A stretch of DNA of 64,000 nucleotides, taken from NCBI GenBank assembly GCA_019116365.1, contig DXBT01000013.1:1-64000 (forward strand), in the 5' to 3' direction. Under the pieces are notes generated by a model that was not told where the DNA came from, ran no database searches, and saw only the letters and a program-made list of their open reading frames with translations. Positions 43,476 to 52,126 of this stretch are shown piece after piece. Positions within the stretch are counted from its first letter, which is position 1; the number at the start of each line of letters is the position of its first letter. The stretch is from Barnesiella merdipullorum. GTDB lineage: Bacteria; Bacteroidota; Bacteroidia; Bacteroidales; Barnesiellaceae. Made by a program: the position numbers and the translations under genes.

Positions 43476-43517
43476 CGTCAGGAGGGCAGACAATCTGCAA
43501 CGGCAGACCTCCCGACG
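43476..43517 (-). other. Hairpin at the 5' end of the wzi-like mRNA
   Basis: CGTCAGGAGG (43476-43485) and CCTCCCGACG (43508-43517) form a 10-bp stem in the minus-strand RNA with one G-U pair; TCTGC/GCAGA forms an inner hairpin. The predicted transcription start (about 43515) falls at the base of the stem. Confidence 0.45.
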
Positions 43518-43521
43518 GGAA

Positions 43522-43552
43522 CAAAAGTAATATATAAATCATTATGCAGCAA
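43522..43552 (-). promoter_or_regulatory. Promoter of the wzi-like gene
   Basis: On the minus strand, TTG (43552-43550) and TACTTTTG (43529-43522) are 20 bp apart, matching the Bacteroidetes consensus. Confidence 0.68.
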
Positions 43553-43575
43553 CCGGCTTCTCCATATTTAACAAA

Positions 43576-43618
43576 ACCGGGGGAGAAAATGCCTTTTCCA
43601 GGCACCTCCTCCCCCGGT
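43576..43618 (-). terminator. Terminator after the 209-residue outer-membrane protein gene
   Basis: ACCGGGGGAG and CTCCCCCGGT form a 10-bp stem with an inner TGCCT/AGGCA; on the minus strand it is followed by TTTGTTAAAT. Confidence 0.8.
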
Positions 43619-43647
43619 CTGTTATGACGGGTCACGAATCGAGAGCA

Positions 43648-44277
43648 TCAGAAGGTGACACCCACGCGGAATCCCAAATTGCTGCGGCCATCGATTTCAT
43701 ACGTGAGCACCTTGCTCTTATTGGTGGCATAGTTGTAATACATGGCCAGGTGCAAGCCATAGCGATAATTGGGACTGGGGAAAATGCTGATACCAATCTC
43801 GGGCGAGACGGCAAAGCCCCAGGTGTCGTGATAGAGTTCCCAAGCCTGCATATAGGAAGACATGCGGCTGTAATTGGCGCCCATCTTCAATGTCATGTAG
43901 GGCTCGAACATACCGCTGGTCGTAACACGATATTTGGCCAAAATACCAAAAGGCAACTGGAACAAGGAGTGTTGCTGGTCGGTCGTGAGAGCCGAGCTGG
44001 AACTCAAGGCCAACGTCTGGCGATCGATATACTTGTTGTTGGTATGATAGGCGATATAGGCACCAATGGCCAACCGGGGCATGACATAATATCCGCCCTC
44101 GAAGTTCATACCCCACCCGCTCGCCTTATCGGCATAGCTGTTTCCCATGGGGGCATTGAACTGCCAATCGACATTGAAATAGGTTTTCGAAACGGCTTGC
44201 GCGTTTCCACGGGTCGGCACAACCACCATACAAGCAGCAGCTACCACCCATAACGATATTTGTTTAATAGTTTTCAT
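43648..44277 (-). CDS. Outer-membrane beta-barrel protein (OmpW/porin-like fold), unknown function
   Basis: A 209-residue protein with a signal peptide (residues 1-27, ending RGNAQA). The mature chain is regular amphipathic strands (YFNVDWQFNAP, NFEGGYYVMPRLAIGAYIAYH, GLHLAMYYNYAT) and ends FRVGVTF with a terminal Phe, as expected for a small outer-membrane barrel. I cannot name the family beyond a general OMP_b-brl type. It follows the DUF4136 lipoprotein gene with 45 bases between them and no terminator, so they may share a transcript. Confidence 0.8.
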   Translation of the reverse strand: MKTIKQISLWVVAAACMVVVPTRGNAQAVSKTYFNVDWQFNAPMGNSYADKASGWGMNFEGGYYVMPRLAIGAYIAYHTNNKYIDRQTLALSSSSALTTDQQHSLFQLPFGILAKYRVTTSGMFEPYMTLKMGANYSRMSSYMQAWELYHDTWGFAVSPEIGISIFPSPNYRYGLHLAMYYNYATNKSKVLTYEIDGRSNLGFRVGVTF

Positions 44278-44322
44278 AATTCGATTTTCTTTTTATTGGA
44301 TATACAAAATGGGGTAGTCTCG

Positions 44323-44958
44323 TTATTGATTGGTCAAGTAGGGCGACTGGTTGAAGGCCTGGTCGATGGCACGAATGACCAAAGTCTGGTTCACCCGGGG
44401 AGAGCTGCTTTGCAAACCGGCCATATAGGTATCCCACAGTACCGGCAACCGTTTGCTCGTACCGGTCTGATCGGTCAGATCGACCAACTCGGCCAGGAAT
44501 GAGTTCACACTATAACTGTACACAACCGGATAGGGATAGTACCAACTGCTCCAGTAGGGACCCCAGTAGCCGGGACCCCAGTAGCCGGGATAGCCCCACC
44601 ACCAGTTGGGACTGGGATAGTTGACAAAGTAGTGCACATCCTCGATATAGCTAACCTGCAAACCCAGGTCGGCCTCTTCCTTGGAATCGACCAGCATAAA
44701 GCCCCGGGCCGCCATGTTCTCGGCAAAGGTTTCGAGGATATAGTTGGCCTCGTCGTTGGTCCAGTAGGTGGCTTTCTCGCTGTCGGTGATAAGCAGGACG
44801 CTATCGGGCATGTAGTAGGTGAGATAGTCGCCGAAGCTGGCCGATTTATCATAATCGGTAAACACCACATAATCGTCATCCAGCTTGGAGAGGCTGGGCT
44901 CTTTCTGGCACGCAGTGATTGCTGCTACGACAAAAAGAATCGGGATTAGTTTTTTCAT
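44323..44958 (-). CDS. DUF4136 lipoprotein with an aromatic-rich loop
   Basis: A 211-residue lipoprotein (signal MKKLIPILFVVAAITAC, Cys17). The core fits DUF4136 (DYDKSASFGDYLTYYMPD near the start, then EADLGLQVSYIEDV, and the C-terminal RAIDQAFNQSP), a family of envelope lipoproteins of unknown function. In the middle (about 118-145) is a Trp/Tyr/Gly/Pro stretch with GYWGP repeated, which could be a surface loop for aromatic stacking on sugars; that is speculation. The barrel-protein gene follows downstream. Confidence 0.85.
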   Translation of the reverse strand: MKKLIPILFVVAAITACQKEPSLSKLDDDYVVFTDYDKSASFGDYLTYYMPDSVLLITDSEKATYWTNDEANYILETFAENMAARGFMLVDSKEEADLGLQVSYIEDVHYFVNYPSPNWWWGYPGYWGPGYWGPYWSSWYYPYPVVYSYSVNSFLAELVDLTDQTGTSKRLPVLWDTYMAGLQSSSPRVNQTLVIRAIDQAFNQSPYLTNQ

Positions 44959-45018
44959 AATCGTTCTGTTTTTGATTGTTTTGTGAAAACATAATTGTTA
45001 TACCTCAAAAACAAAACA

Positions 45019-45044
45019 GGCCCGAGATGGTTCGAAATCGGGCC
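45019..45044 (-). terminator. Terminator at the end of the polysaccharide locus
   Basis: GGCCCGA (45019-45025) pairs with TCGGGCC (45038-45044). On the minus strand it is followed by TGTTTTGTTTTTGAG. It lies about 40 bases after the last glycosyltransferase. Confidence 0.78.
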
Positions 45045-45085
45045 GACTTTTTAGTATGGCAGAATTTCTTTTTAGGGCGATAGCA

Positions 45086-46171
45086 TCAGAGCCGATGATA
45101 CACGGCATCGACCTGGCGGGCAATATAGTCCCAGTTGTAGGGCGAGAGGTCGTACTGGCAACGCACATCGGCCTGTGCCAGTTTGCGTGCGAGAGCCTCT
45201 TCGAGCGAACGGATATCGCCCGTGGTAAAGAAATCGTCGGTGGGGAGACAGGCAAGCCGGTTGGCCGGGATGTCGCTCACCAATACCGGCAGACGGTAGC
45301 TCAAGGCTTCGAGCAGCACGATGGGCAACCCTTCGTGAAACGAGGGCAGCACAAAGAGCCGGGCGTGCGAAAAGAGTTCGTTCAGTTTGGCACCCCGTAT
45401 GAAACCGGTGAGCACCACGCCTCGCTCCCGAGCCAGCTGCTTCAGCGAGGTCGAGTAACGGTCTTCATGGTCGGCATCGCCGGCAATCACCAGTTTGTAA
45501 CCCTCGGGCGAAAGATGGTCAAAAGCCTTGACAAGCAGGTCGAATCCCTTCTCCTCGACAAACCGCCCTACGGCCAGCACATATTTATGAGGCTCCAACC
45601 CCAACGAGGCAATATAATCGGTTGTCTGGGCCGGAGTGGGTGTATTCACGCCGTTGTAAATGAGATGGGCATTGCAGCGATGATACTTCTCGCGCAGGAT
45701 ATTGTCGATGACGGTCGAGATGACAATAACCTCGTTGGCATACCGCGCCCCCATGCGCTCGCCCATGCGCAGGACGGTCTTGGCCAACTTGTTCCACTTC
45801 TGCCGGTCATAGTCGGGCCCGTGGTGCGTCATCACCACCTTCAATCCCAAAAGCCGGGCAAAGGGGGTGAGCAGAGCCGGCCCAATGGCATGGATATGCA
45901 GCACATCGGCCTTGCCCCGACGGGCATAGAGAATGGCCAGGAAGGTGTGGACAATGGCTTCTATGCTCTTCTTGCGAGGAGCATAGATATCTTTGAGCCG
46001 AACGCCTTTATAGGATTGGAGTTTGTTTTGCGGAGTTACATAGCACGAGCGTCGCACCACCGTGACATCGTGGCCCATAGCAGCCAACCGCGGATAGAGT
46101 TCCTCGCAATGAGTCTCTACCCCACCCTGTATATTGGGAATTCCACGAGTCCCTGCCACGACTATCTTCAT
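45086..46171 (-). CDS. GT4 glycosyltransferase
   Basis: A 361-residue GT-B fold enzyme. The N-terminal half begins VVAGTRGIPNIQGGVET, the opening of the DUF1972/rhamnosyltransferase-like GT4 subgroup, and HIHAIGPALLTPFAR. The C-terminal half has LAVGRFVEEKGFDLLVKAF and the donor-site E-x7-E in SFHEGLPIVLLEA. It transfers a sugar from a nucleotide donor to the growing lipid-linked repeat unit; donor and linkage cannot be told. It is the last gene of the polysaccharide locus, 25 bases after the radical SAM gene and just before a terminator. Confidence 0.92.
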   Translation of the reverse strand: MKIVVAGTRGIPNIQGGVETHCEELYPRLAAMGHDVTVVRRSCYVTPQNKLQSYKGVRLKDIYAPRKKSIEAIVHTFLAILYARRGKADVLHIHAIGPALLTPFARLLGLKVVMTHHGPDYDRQKWNKLAKTVLRMGERMGARYANEVIVISTVIDNILREKYHRCNAHLIYNGVNTPTPAQTTDYIASLGLEPHKYVLAVGRFVEEKGFDLLVKAFDHLSPEGYKLVIAGDADHEDRYSTSLKQLARERGVVLTGFIRGAKLNELFSHARLFVLPSFHEGLPIVLLEALSYRLPVLVSDIPANRLACLPTDDFFTTGDIRSLEEALARKLAQADVRCQYDLSPYNWDYIARQVDAVYHRL

Positions 46172-46196
46172 CGCTACGAGCCTCCTTTCTGCGGGT

Positions 46197-47261
46197 TTAT
46201 GAACGATTGAGGTTCCCTTGCCGGGGATCTTGCCCTACATCGTACCACTTCTTGTCGATGCAGACCGGTTTTCCCAACAGCGAACGCAACTTATTCTTGA
46301 GTATCCACCCCATGGGGTGACGCACATACGAGAGCTTTTTCATCACCGGCGAAACGGTACCTACCATCCAGCAGTTCTTGGGGCATCGACGCACCAGTTC
46401 GCGCACATGTTGAGCCTGGTCACTGTTCCATATCTCGTCGAAGGAGCCGGCCTTTCTGATATTGCCCATACTCTCTTTCCAGTACTTCGACTCCAGTCCG
46501 TTGCAGGGATATACCTCGCCATAGGGATCGATGAAACAGTTCATGAGACCGGCTTCGCAAGGCAACAAGCGGCGATTCCCCTCGATGTAGTTGATGAGCC
46601 CCATGTTGAAGAAAGCCCGAGCCCACGACTTGGGATGCTTCTCCCGCATCTGCATATCGATGAGTTTGGCGAAATTGGCGCACACAGTCTCCCGATTGGT
46701 GATGACGTTATCATCTTTATGGAAATAATACGAATTGTGAAAGGCGGCCGTGGCAAACTCCATGTCGAGCGCTTTGGAAAGGTGGTACAACGAGAGCATA
46801 TCTTCGGAGTTGTTGTTGGAAACGGTAATACCGAAACCAATATCCTTCACGCCCATCTCTCTCAATTTCAAGAGAGTGCGCAATCCTTTGTCGAAACCGC
46901 CGGGACGACCGCGCAGCTCGTCGTTCTTTTGTGAAAGGCCTTCGATGCTGATGCGGATGCCTATCTTGGGGAATTTCTTGGCCAGCTCGATAACCCGATT
47001 CTCGAACCACCCCGAGGTCGAAATGACTACTCGCGGCGCTTTACGAAACGCTACTTCTATAATCTTATCCAAATCTTCCCGCACAAAAGGCTCTCCCCCC
47101 GTGATGTTGATAAACTTAACCCGGGGCAAAATCTCCAACTCCTCGGGGCGAATCTCCTGCCGGGGATCGGTGGGATTTTTCCAAATATTACACATCTTGC
47201 ACTGCATGGGGCAGCGATAGGTGGTAATGATGCTTATATCGGTAGGTGCAGAAATCTTCAT
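46197..47261 (-). CDS. Radical SAM/SPASM-like protein in the polysaccharide locus
   Basis: A 354-residue radical SAM enzyme. The cluster motif CPMQCKMC (about 18-25) binds the [4Fe-4S] cluster that cleaves SAM; the GGEPF motif follows (INITGGEPFVRED). The C-terminal part has further cysteines (LPCEAGLMNCFIDPYGEVYPC and RRCPKNC) of the SPASM/twitch type for auxiliary clusters. Substrate unknown; position between glycosyltransferases suggests work on a sugar or lipid carrier, but many such proteins have peptide substrates. It has its own promoter at 47279-47309 with a leader of only about 10 nt and is co-transcribed with the GT4 downstream. Confidence 0.88.
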   Translation of the reverse strand: MKISAPTDISIITTYRCPMQCKMCNIWKNPTDPRQEIRPEELEILPRVKFINITGGEPFVREDLDKIIEVAFRKAPRVVISTSGWFENRVIELAKKFPKIGIRISIEGLSQKNDELRGRPGGFDKGLRTLLKLREMGVKDIGFGITVSNNNSEDMLSLYHLSKALDMEFATAAFHNSYYFHKDDNVITNRETVCANFAKLIDMQMREKHPKSWARAFFNMGLINYIEGNRRLLPCEAGLMNCFIDPYGEVYPCNGLESKYWKESMGNIRKAGSFDEIWNSDQAQHVRELVRRCPKNCWMVGTVSPVMKKLSYVRHPMGWILKNKLRSLLGKPVCIDKKWYDVGQDPRQGNLNRS

Positions 47262-47278
47262 TTTTTATAAATATCGTG

Positions 47279-47309
47279 CAAAGATATATCTTTTTCCAGG
47301 TCTATCAAA
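47279..47309 (-). promoter_or_regulatory. Internal promoter for the radical SAM gene
   Basis: On the minus strand, TTTG (47309-47306) and TATCTTTG (47286-47279) are 19 bp apart, a full match to the Bacteroidetes consensus, ending 18 bases before the ATG. Confidence 0.78.
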
Positions 47310-47318
47310 TTTTATTAT

Positions 47319-48536
47319 TTACTCTTCGATGCCATATACTTTTTTCAACTCTCGCCAGTAGCGCTCCTCCGAGAAACGCTCCCGGGCCCGCCGCGAAATG
47401 GCCTGTCTGTCGGCTTCGTCGGCCGACATTCGAGCGACGATAGCCTCCTCCAGTTCTCGCTTATCGCCCATACTAAACAAGGTTCCGTCGCCGTCGCGTA
47501 TCAATTCGGGTATTCCCCCTACCTCCGATCCCACGACCGGGGTTCCCATACACAACGACTCGATGATACTCAGCGGGTTGTTCTCGTACCATACCGAGGG
47601 GACAACCAGTGTGCGGGCATACTTGACCAACTGGACCACCTCGCGCGAAGAGAGGTGCCCCAGAAAGTGTATTTTCTCCGAGGCATATTTCTCTCGCAGT
47701 TCGTCGGCAAGCGGGCCATCGCCAGCCACATAGAGCGGATAGGGCAACGACTGGGCCACCTCGAGCAGCAGCCGCACCCCTTTCTCCTCCGAGAGACGCC
47801 CCACATAACAGTAGTAGGGAGCGGTCTCCTGCCGAGCCAACGGTTCGGCCTGATCGAAGAAATCAAGCTTCTCCTTCTCTATGAAATTGCAAACGACTGC
47901 CAACTTGGTGTAGTCGTAGTGACACGCCCTCATCTTTTGTGCCATAAAGGAACTGGGACAAACGAAGGTATCGACCCACCGCTGCAACTTCGACCGGTTC
48001 CACCACAAAGCCTCGCCATAGGCCAAAGCACTGGCCACCCCACTCTCTTTCATGCACTTGCGTCGAAGTACCTGAGAGCGGTCGGTAAAGCAAGCTTCGC
48101 ATATCTCGCCACGACACAGACAGTTGTACGACGGGCACAACAGTTTGTAGTCGTGCATGGTCCACACCGTGCGGCACCCCTGTTCGTGAGCCAATTTGAC
48201 CACGATGGGCGACAGATAGGAATGAATGTTGTGGAAGTGAACAATCTGAGGGCGGAAGTCATCGAGCAGTCTTTGGAACGAGCGGATAATATCACCCGCA
48301 CCAAACAGCCGGTTGGCAGCTTTCACTTTATCAACGAAGTCTCCGGAGAAAGAGACTTCCGAGGCAAAATAGCGGGAAGTTTCGCAGGGCAGATTCTGCG
48401 GGTATTTCATTGCATAAACGGCCACTTCATATCCCAAACGACGCAACAAGGCCTCGAGATTGATCATGCTGATGCAATCTCCGCCTCTTGGATAGTAAAA
48501 CTTGTTGACCAACAGAATGCGTAGCGGTTGTTTCAT
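47319..48536 (-). CDS. GT4 glycosyltransferase
   Basis: A 405-residue GT-B enzyme. The N-terminus reads LLVNKFYYPRGGDCISM, typical of GT4 enzymes of capsule loci; VHFHNIHSYLSP and WTMHDYKLLCPSYNCLC follow, with a cysteine cluster (about 135-165) often seen in this subgroup. The donor half has YVGRLSEEKGVRLLLEVA and the E-x7-E region YENNPLSIIESLCMG. It lies 14 bases after the acyltransferase gene. Donor sugar unknown. Confidence 0.92.
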   Translation of the reverse strand: MKQPLRILLVNKFYYPRGGDCISMINLEALLRRLGYEVAVYAMKYPQNLPCETSRYFASEVSFSGDFVDKVKAANRLFGAGDIIRSFQRLLDDFRPQIVHFHNIHSYLSPIVVKLAHEQGCRTVWTMHDYKLLCPSYNCLCRGEICEACFTDRSQVLRRKCMKESGVASALAYGEALWWNRSKLQRWVDTFVCPSSFMAQKMRACHYDYTKLAVVCNFIEKEKLDFFDQAEPLARQETAPYYCYVGRLSEEKGVRLLLEVAQSLPYPLYVAGDGPLADELREKYASEKIHFLGHLSSREVVQLVKYARTLVVPSVWYENNPLSIIESLCMGTPVVGSEVGGIPELIRDGDGTLFSMGDKRELEEAIVARMSADEADRQAISRRARERFSEERYWRELKKVYGIEE

Positions 48537-48550
48537 GGGCAGCGTTCAGG

Positions 48551-49525
48551 TTATTTAAATATCCGGGAAGTAAATTTGTTCTTAGCCCACACCCACTGGT
48601 ACAACCATATGGGGAAGACTATTCCCGTTCCTATTATAAATAACGCAGAAAATATGAATTCTATTATATTTCCGCCCGATAATATGTGTGTTAAAATTGC
48701 TTTTTCTCCTCCCATAATCCAGGTATGGAAAAGATAGATGGTCATCGACATGATTCCCAGCCGATTCAGTACTCGGGCAAACACTCGGCCCTGTTGCGAA
48801 ACGAGCTGCGAAACCGACATCACCATGAAACTGCCGGTTACTCCCAGGACAATCGAGAGGGCCGAAGTAATCGCTCCCAATGGAAGCCGGGCATAGGCAA
48901 CAGCCAGGGCAACGGTAAGGCCGAGCCAAAGCAACGAACCGCGATACATCACGCGCTCGAGCCACGACGTGCGGGCAATCCACATGCCGGCAACAAAGAA
49001 AATGAGATTGCGACTCAACTGAGCGAGGCAAAGCCAGTTGGGAGCCTCACGCCAGAATGCCAACCCCACGGCGAGTAGAGACAAAACAATCAGCCGCTTG
49101 CCGGGTTTGAAAAGGGGTGCAATGCAGAAGATGAGGAACAGCACATAGACAAACCACAGGAAATAGCCGGCCTCGGGGAGATACAGCACCCGATACAGGG
49201 CATCGAATGTAACCGGGTGATCTACCTGCAAATAGTTGCTCACCCCTATTTTGGTCCCTATGATTGCCCACGAAAGGATAAAATAGGGGTACATCAGTCG
49301 CTGGAATTTTCCCCACACCAAGGCTCGATATGACTCCTGTCGGGTAGAACGCTCGTAAAAGAATCCGGCAATCAGAAAAAAAAGCGGCATATGAAAGTGA
49401 TAGAAAAAACGAATGAAGAGTTCATACCACTCAGGAGCACCAGCGGGAATGTAATGACCGATGACCACCAGTATAATACCGATTCCCTTAGCTATGTCGA
49501 ACGTAACGTCTCTCCTCTTTTCCAT
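48551..49525 (-). CDS. Acyltransferase 3 family membrane protein
   Basis: A 324-residue inner-membrane protein with about ten hydrophobic segments. The acyltransferase-3 (OafA-type) features are FDIAKGIGIILVVIGHY near the N-terminus with the conserved His, and FHMPLFFLIAGFFY. Such enzymes add acetyl or other acyl groups to cell-surface polysaccharides. Here it probably O-acetylates the repeat unit made by the neighbouring glycosyltransferases. It lies 9 bases after the preceding GT4 gene. Confidence 0.9.
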   Translation of the reverse strand: MEKRRDVTFDIAKGIGIILVVIGHYIPAGAPEWYELFIRFFYHFHMPLFFLIAGFFYERSTRQESYRALVWGKFQRLMYPYFILSWAIIGTKIGVSNYLQVDHPVTFDALYRVLYLPEAGYFLWFVYVLFLIFCIAPLFKPGKRLIVLSLLAVGLAFWREAPNWLCLAQLSRNLIFFVAGMWIARTSWLERVMYRGSLLWLGLTVALAVAYARLPLGAITSALSIVLGVTGSFMVMSVSQLVSQQGRVFARVLNRLGIMSMTIYLFHTWIMGGEKAILTHILSGGNIIEFIFSALFIIGTGIVFPIWLYQWVWAKNKFTSRIFK

Positions 49526-49534
49526 CAGCTTTCT

Positions 49535-50644
49535 CTATTTCTTTCGCGAAGCCTCCTCAAACGACTCGACAAGACGCCGGGCCACGGCATCGACTGTAAT
49601 CAAAGGCGCATAGTTTTTACAATTCTCGACATAAAAATCATTCTGCTCTATCACCCGAGCTATATCATCTTCATTCCAGTTGTCTCGAGCAATGCCCAAT
49701 TGCTCCTTCTCCACGACTTCGCTATCGAACGGTACCCGATTGGTCACAACCGGAGTCGATAAAGCAACCGACTCCATGAGGGCCAACATATTGAGTTCAC
49801 GCAACGAATCGAAAAGCGAAGCCTTTGACTCTCGGTAATAGCGGAAAAGCTCTTCATGAGGAAGTTTCCCCAACAGAACAATCTGCTTCTCACGTCCCAT
49901 ATCTGCAATCTGTCGGGCATAATCGTTTCGCAAAGCCCCATCGCCTGCGACATACAATATATAGTCGCTATACTGTGGATATTTCGACAGGAAAGCGACG
50001 AACTTGCGAATGACCGAAATCACATTTTTCTCCCAAAAAAGACGTCCTACCGTAAGCAACTGTTTTTTCTTAACCGTCGGGAGATCGGTCTGCCCTACCA
50101 CGATTCCATGCCCAACAGGCTCACTCACTCGTGGCATGTATCGCCCGATAAAACGCTGTGCAACATACGACCGAGGTATCACCCACACCCTGCGCATCAA
50201 TAAGCGGGCTATCACATTATACCACACATGAGAGGGTATCGATTTCATCTTGCGGTTGTGAGCTCCCAGTTCCTGCCATACGACCGTTTTATGAGGTAAT
50301 ACAAGCGAAGCCATCAATGAAGAAACGGAGAAAGTCTCGCTCGTCAACACCATATCGACCTCGCGCCGACGCTTGCGTAAATAGCTCCATACCCCCGGCA
50401 TAAAAGGCAACACACTGGGCTGGAATATACGTCGCCACACCGATTTCAAAAAAACAACTTTTATCTCATACGATTCTTCCTTTTCAGGTGCATAATCGGC
50501 CGCAGCAATCAATGTAACTTCGTGCTCGGCTCGAAGATAGGCCATACACAAATCGTATATCATCGTCTCTTTTATCGATTTTACACGAGGTATAACCCCA
50601 TTCTCATGCGTGAAAAGTATAGGATTGATTACTATGATTTTCAT
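49535..50644 (-). CDS. GT4 glycosyltransferase
   Basis: A 369-residue GT-B enzyme. The start at 50644 (MKIIVINPILFTHENG) is the family-like N-terminus; 14 residues upstream are rejected because they cover the -7 like box. The donor half has LLTVGRLFWEKNVISVIRKF, YVAGDGALRNDY and a relaxed E-x7-E in SLRELNMLALMESVALSTP. A TATCTTTG box at 50665-50672 (minus) just upstream may be an internal promoter, though without a good -33 partner. Donor sugar unknown. Confidence 0.9.
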   Translation of the reverse strand: MKIIVINPILFTHENGVIPRVKSIKETMIYDLCMAYLRAEHEVTLIAAADYAPEKEESYEIKVVFLKSVWRRIFQPSVLPFMPGVWSYLRKRRREVDMVLTSETFSVSSLMASLVLPHKTVVWQELGAHNRKMKSIPSHVWYNVIARLLMRRVWVIPRSYVAQRFIGRYMPRVSEPVGHGIVVGQTDLPTVKKKQLLTVGRLFWEKNVISVIRKFVAFLSKYPQYSDYILYVAGDGALRNDYARQIADMGREKQIVLLGKLPHEELFRYYRESKASLFDSLRELNMLALMESVALSTPVVTNRVPFDSEVVEKEQLGIARDNWNEDDIARVIEQNDFYVENCKNYAPLITVDAVARRLVESFEEASRKK

Positions 50645-50704
50645 ATGGCTTCTATTTCGAAATACAAAGATAGTGAAAGAAGACAAATAGGCATAGCCTT
50701 AATA

Positions 50705-52126
50705 TCAACTGTCTATTCTTTTTCTGGCATATCCTCGCAACTTCTCACCAATCTCCTGTTTCACCTTTTTGGGCTGAATCAAGTAGCTGAGGATAATCAC
50801 GCTCCCCACATACCCTATCTGACCAACAGCCGAATCAACTTTATAAAAGACCACGGCTCCACCCAACAGGAACAAGATAGGGTACACAATTTCAAGCGAT
50901 ACTCTCACGGGGAAGAACTTCCAGGTATCGATCATTCTGAATCCCAACATAAACAGGTAGGAAAGTATCGACGAGAGTACAATACCCCAAATACCCCACA
51001 GCCCGATAAAGAGATAGTTCATGACCAGATTCAGCATGGTGGTAATGATGACTCCTGGCAGGTTGCGAACAGTCTGTTTGGAACACTGATACCCCAAATC
51101 GTAGAACGACGCCAAGGCAAAGCAAATAACCGAGACAAACATCGGGTATAGATATTGCAGGCTATCTTGATAACGAGCATCGACCAGCCATGAATAATTG
51201 AGTTTCAGCACAAAGACAAAAACCAAAGCCAACACGGTAAGTATCACCGTGTATGTATTGAATATACGAGAGAAAAACTTCTCCCTGTCAGGAGCCTTGT
51301 ACTGTTTGATTGCCGTCTCCTGCCAAGCTTGATAAACGATAACCGAGAACGTCTCAAGTATGGTCGAGAATTTCATACCCACGGCAAAAATACCATTGGC
51401 CTCCAAACCCAAAAAACGCTCGATAAACAATCGGCACGAACTACCCAACAGCCACCAACAAATGGCATTGGGAAGCAACGGCAACGAATATTTCAAAAGA
51501 GCCCTATTCAGAGCCTTATCTTTGAAATTGGCCACAAAATAGCGTTTGAATACCCGTGTCTGCAATTCGATAACAATCATTGAAACCAATCGAGCCAATA
51601 TGTTTGAACAGAAGATTCCACCAATACCCATCTTCAGCCAGGCTACGAAAATCAGGCTGTACAACCCTATCTGGAAAGCGGTGAGAATACCCGCAAAAAC
51701 GAACTGCTTATTGCGACCCAATCCTCGCACAATCTGTATTTCGACCTCATACAGCGAAAGAGTAATGACAAAGGCAATAATCCATCCCCAATCACGTATC
51801 TCGTAAAAAAAGGAGAAGACAATGCCTGCTACCAAAACTACCAGAGACGACTGACTCAGTAATTTATACGAAAACGACACAACACTCTTGCGAGTATATT
51901 CATCCTCGTTATCAAGCAAGAACCTGAAGGTACCATCGCGCAGCTGGAAGGTAATGAACCCCATAGCCAGAAACGTAAGCGTGAGCACAATATCGTAGTA
52001 TCCGAAATCGTCGGGCGAAATGAAATAGGTATATAGAGGTACCAGCAGGAAGGTAATGAGCTTGGAGCCCAAATTCCCTATGGCATAGATAAATATATCG
52101 TTGATAAACTTCGCACCTCTGCTCAT
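50705..52126 (-). CDS. wzx: Polysaccharide flippase (Wzx/MATE-like)
   Basis: A 473-residue protein with 12-14 membrane helices and the Wzx N-terminus NDIFIYAIGNLGSKLITFLLVPLYTYFISP and FGYYDI. It should flip undecaprenyl-linked repeat units across the inner membrane. It overlaps the polymerase gene by 4 bases (ATGA) and is followed by glycosyltransferases, the normal order of a Wzx/Wzy locus. The sequence is less GC-rich than the flanking housekeeping genes, common for wzx and wzy. Confidence 0.9.
   Translation of the reverse strand: MSRGAKFINDIFIYAIGNLGSKLITFLLVPLYTYFISPDDFGYYDIVLTLTFLAMGFITFQLRDGTFRFLLDNEDEYTRKSVVSFSYKLLSQSSLVVLVAGIVFSFFYEIRDWGWIIAFVITLSLYEVEIQIVRGLGRNKQFVFAGILTAFQIGLYSLIFVAWLKMGIGGIFCSNILARLVSMIVIELQTRVFKRYFVANFKDKALNRALLKYSLPLLPNAICWWLLGSSCRLFIERFLGLEANGIFAVGMKFSTILETFSVIVYQAWQETAIKQYKAPDREKFFSRIFNTYTVILTVLALVFVFVLKLNYSWLVDARYQDSLQYLYPMFVSVICFALASFYDLGYQCSKQTVRNLPGVIITTMLNLVMNYLFIGLWGIWGIVLSSILSYLFMLGFRMIDTWKFFPVRVSLEIVYPILFLLGGAVVFYKVDSAVGQIGYVGSVIILSYLIQPKKVKQEIGEKLRGYARKRIDS

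Noticed and set aside
46197..47261. Anaerobic sulfatase-maturating enzyme for the sulfatase at 21568
   Set aside because: The protein is a radical SAM/SPASM type but sits in a polysaccharide locus with its own promoter, 23 kb from the sulfatase, and lacks the extended C-terminal cysteine pattern I would expect.
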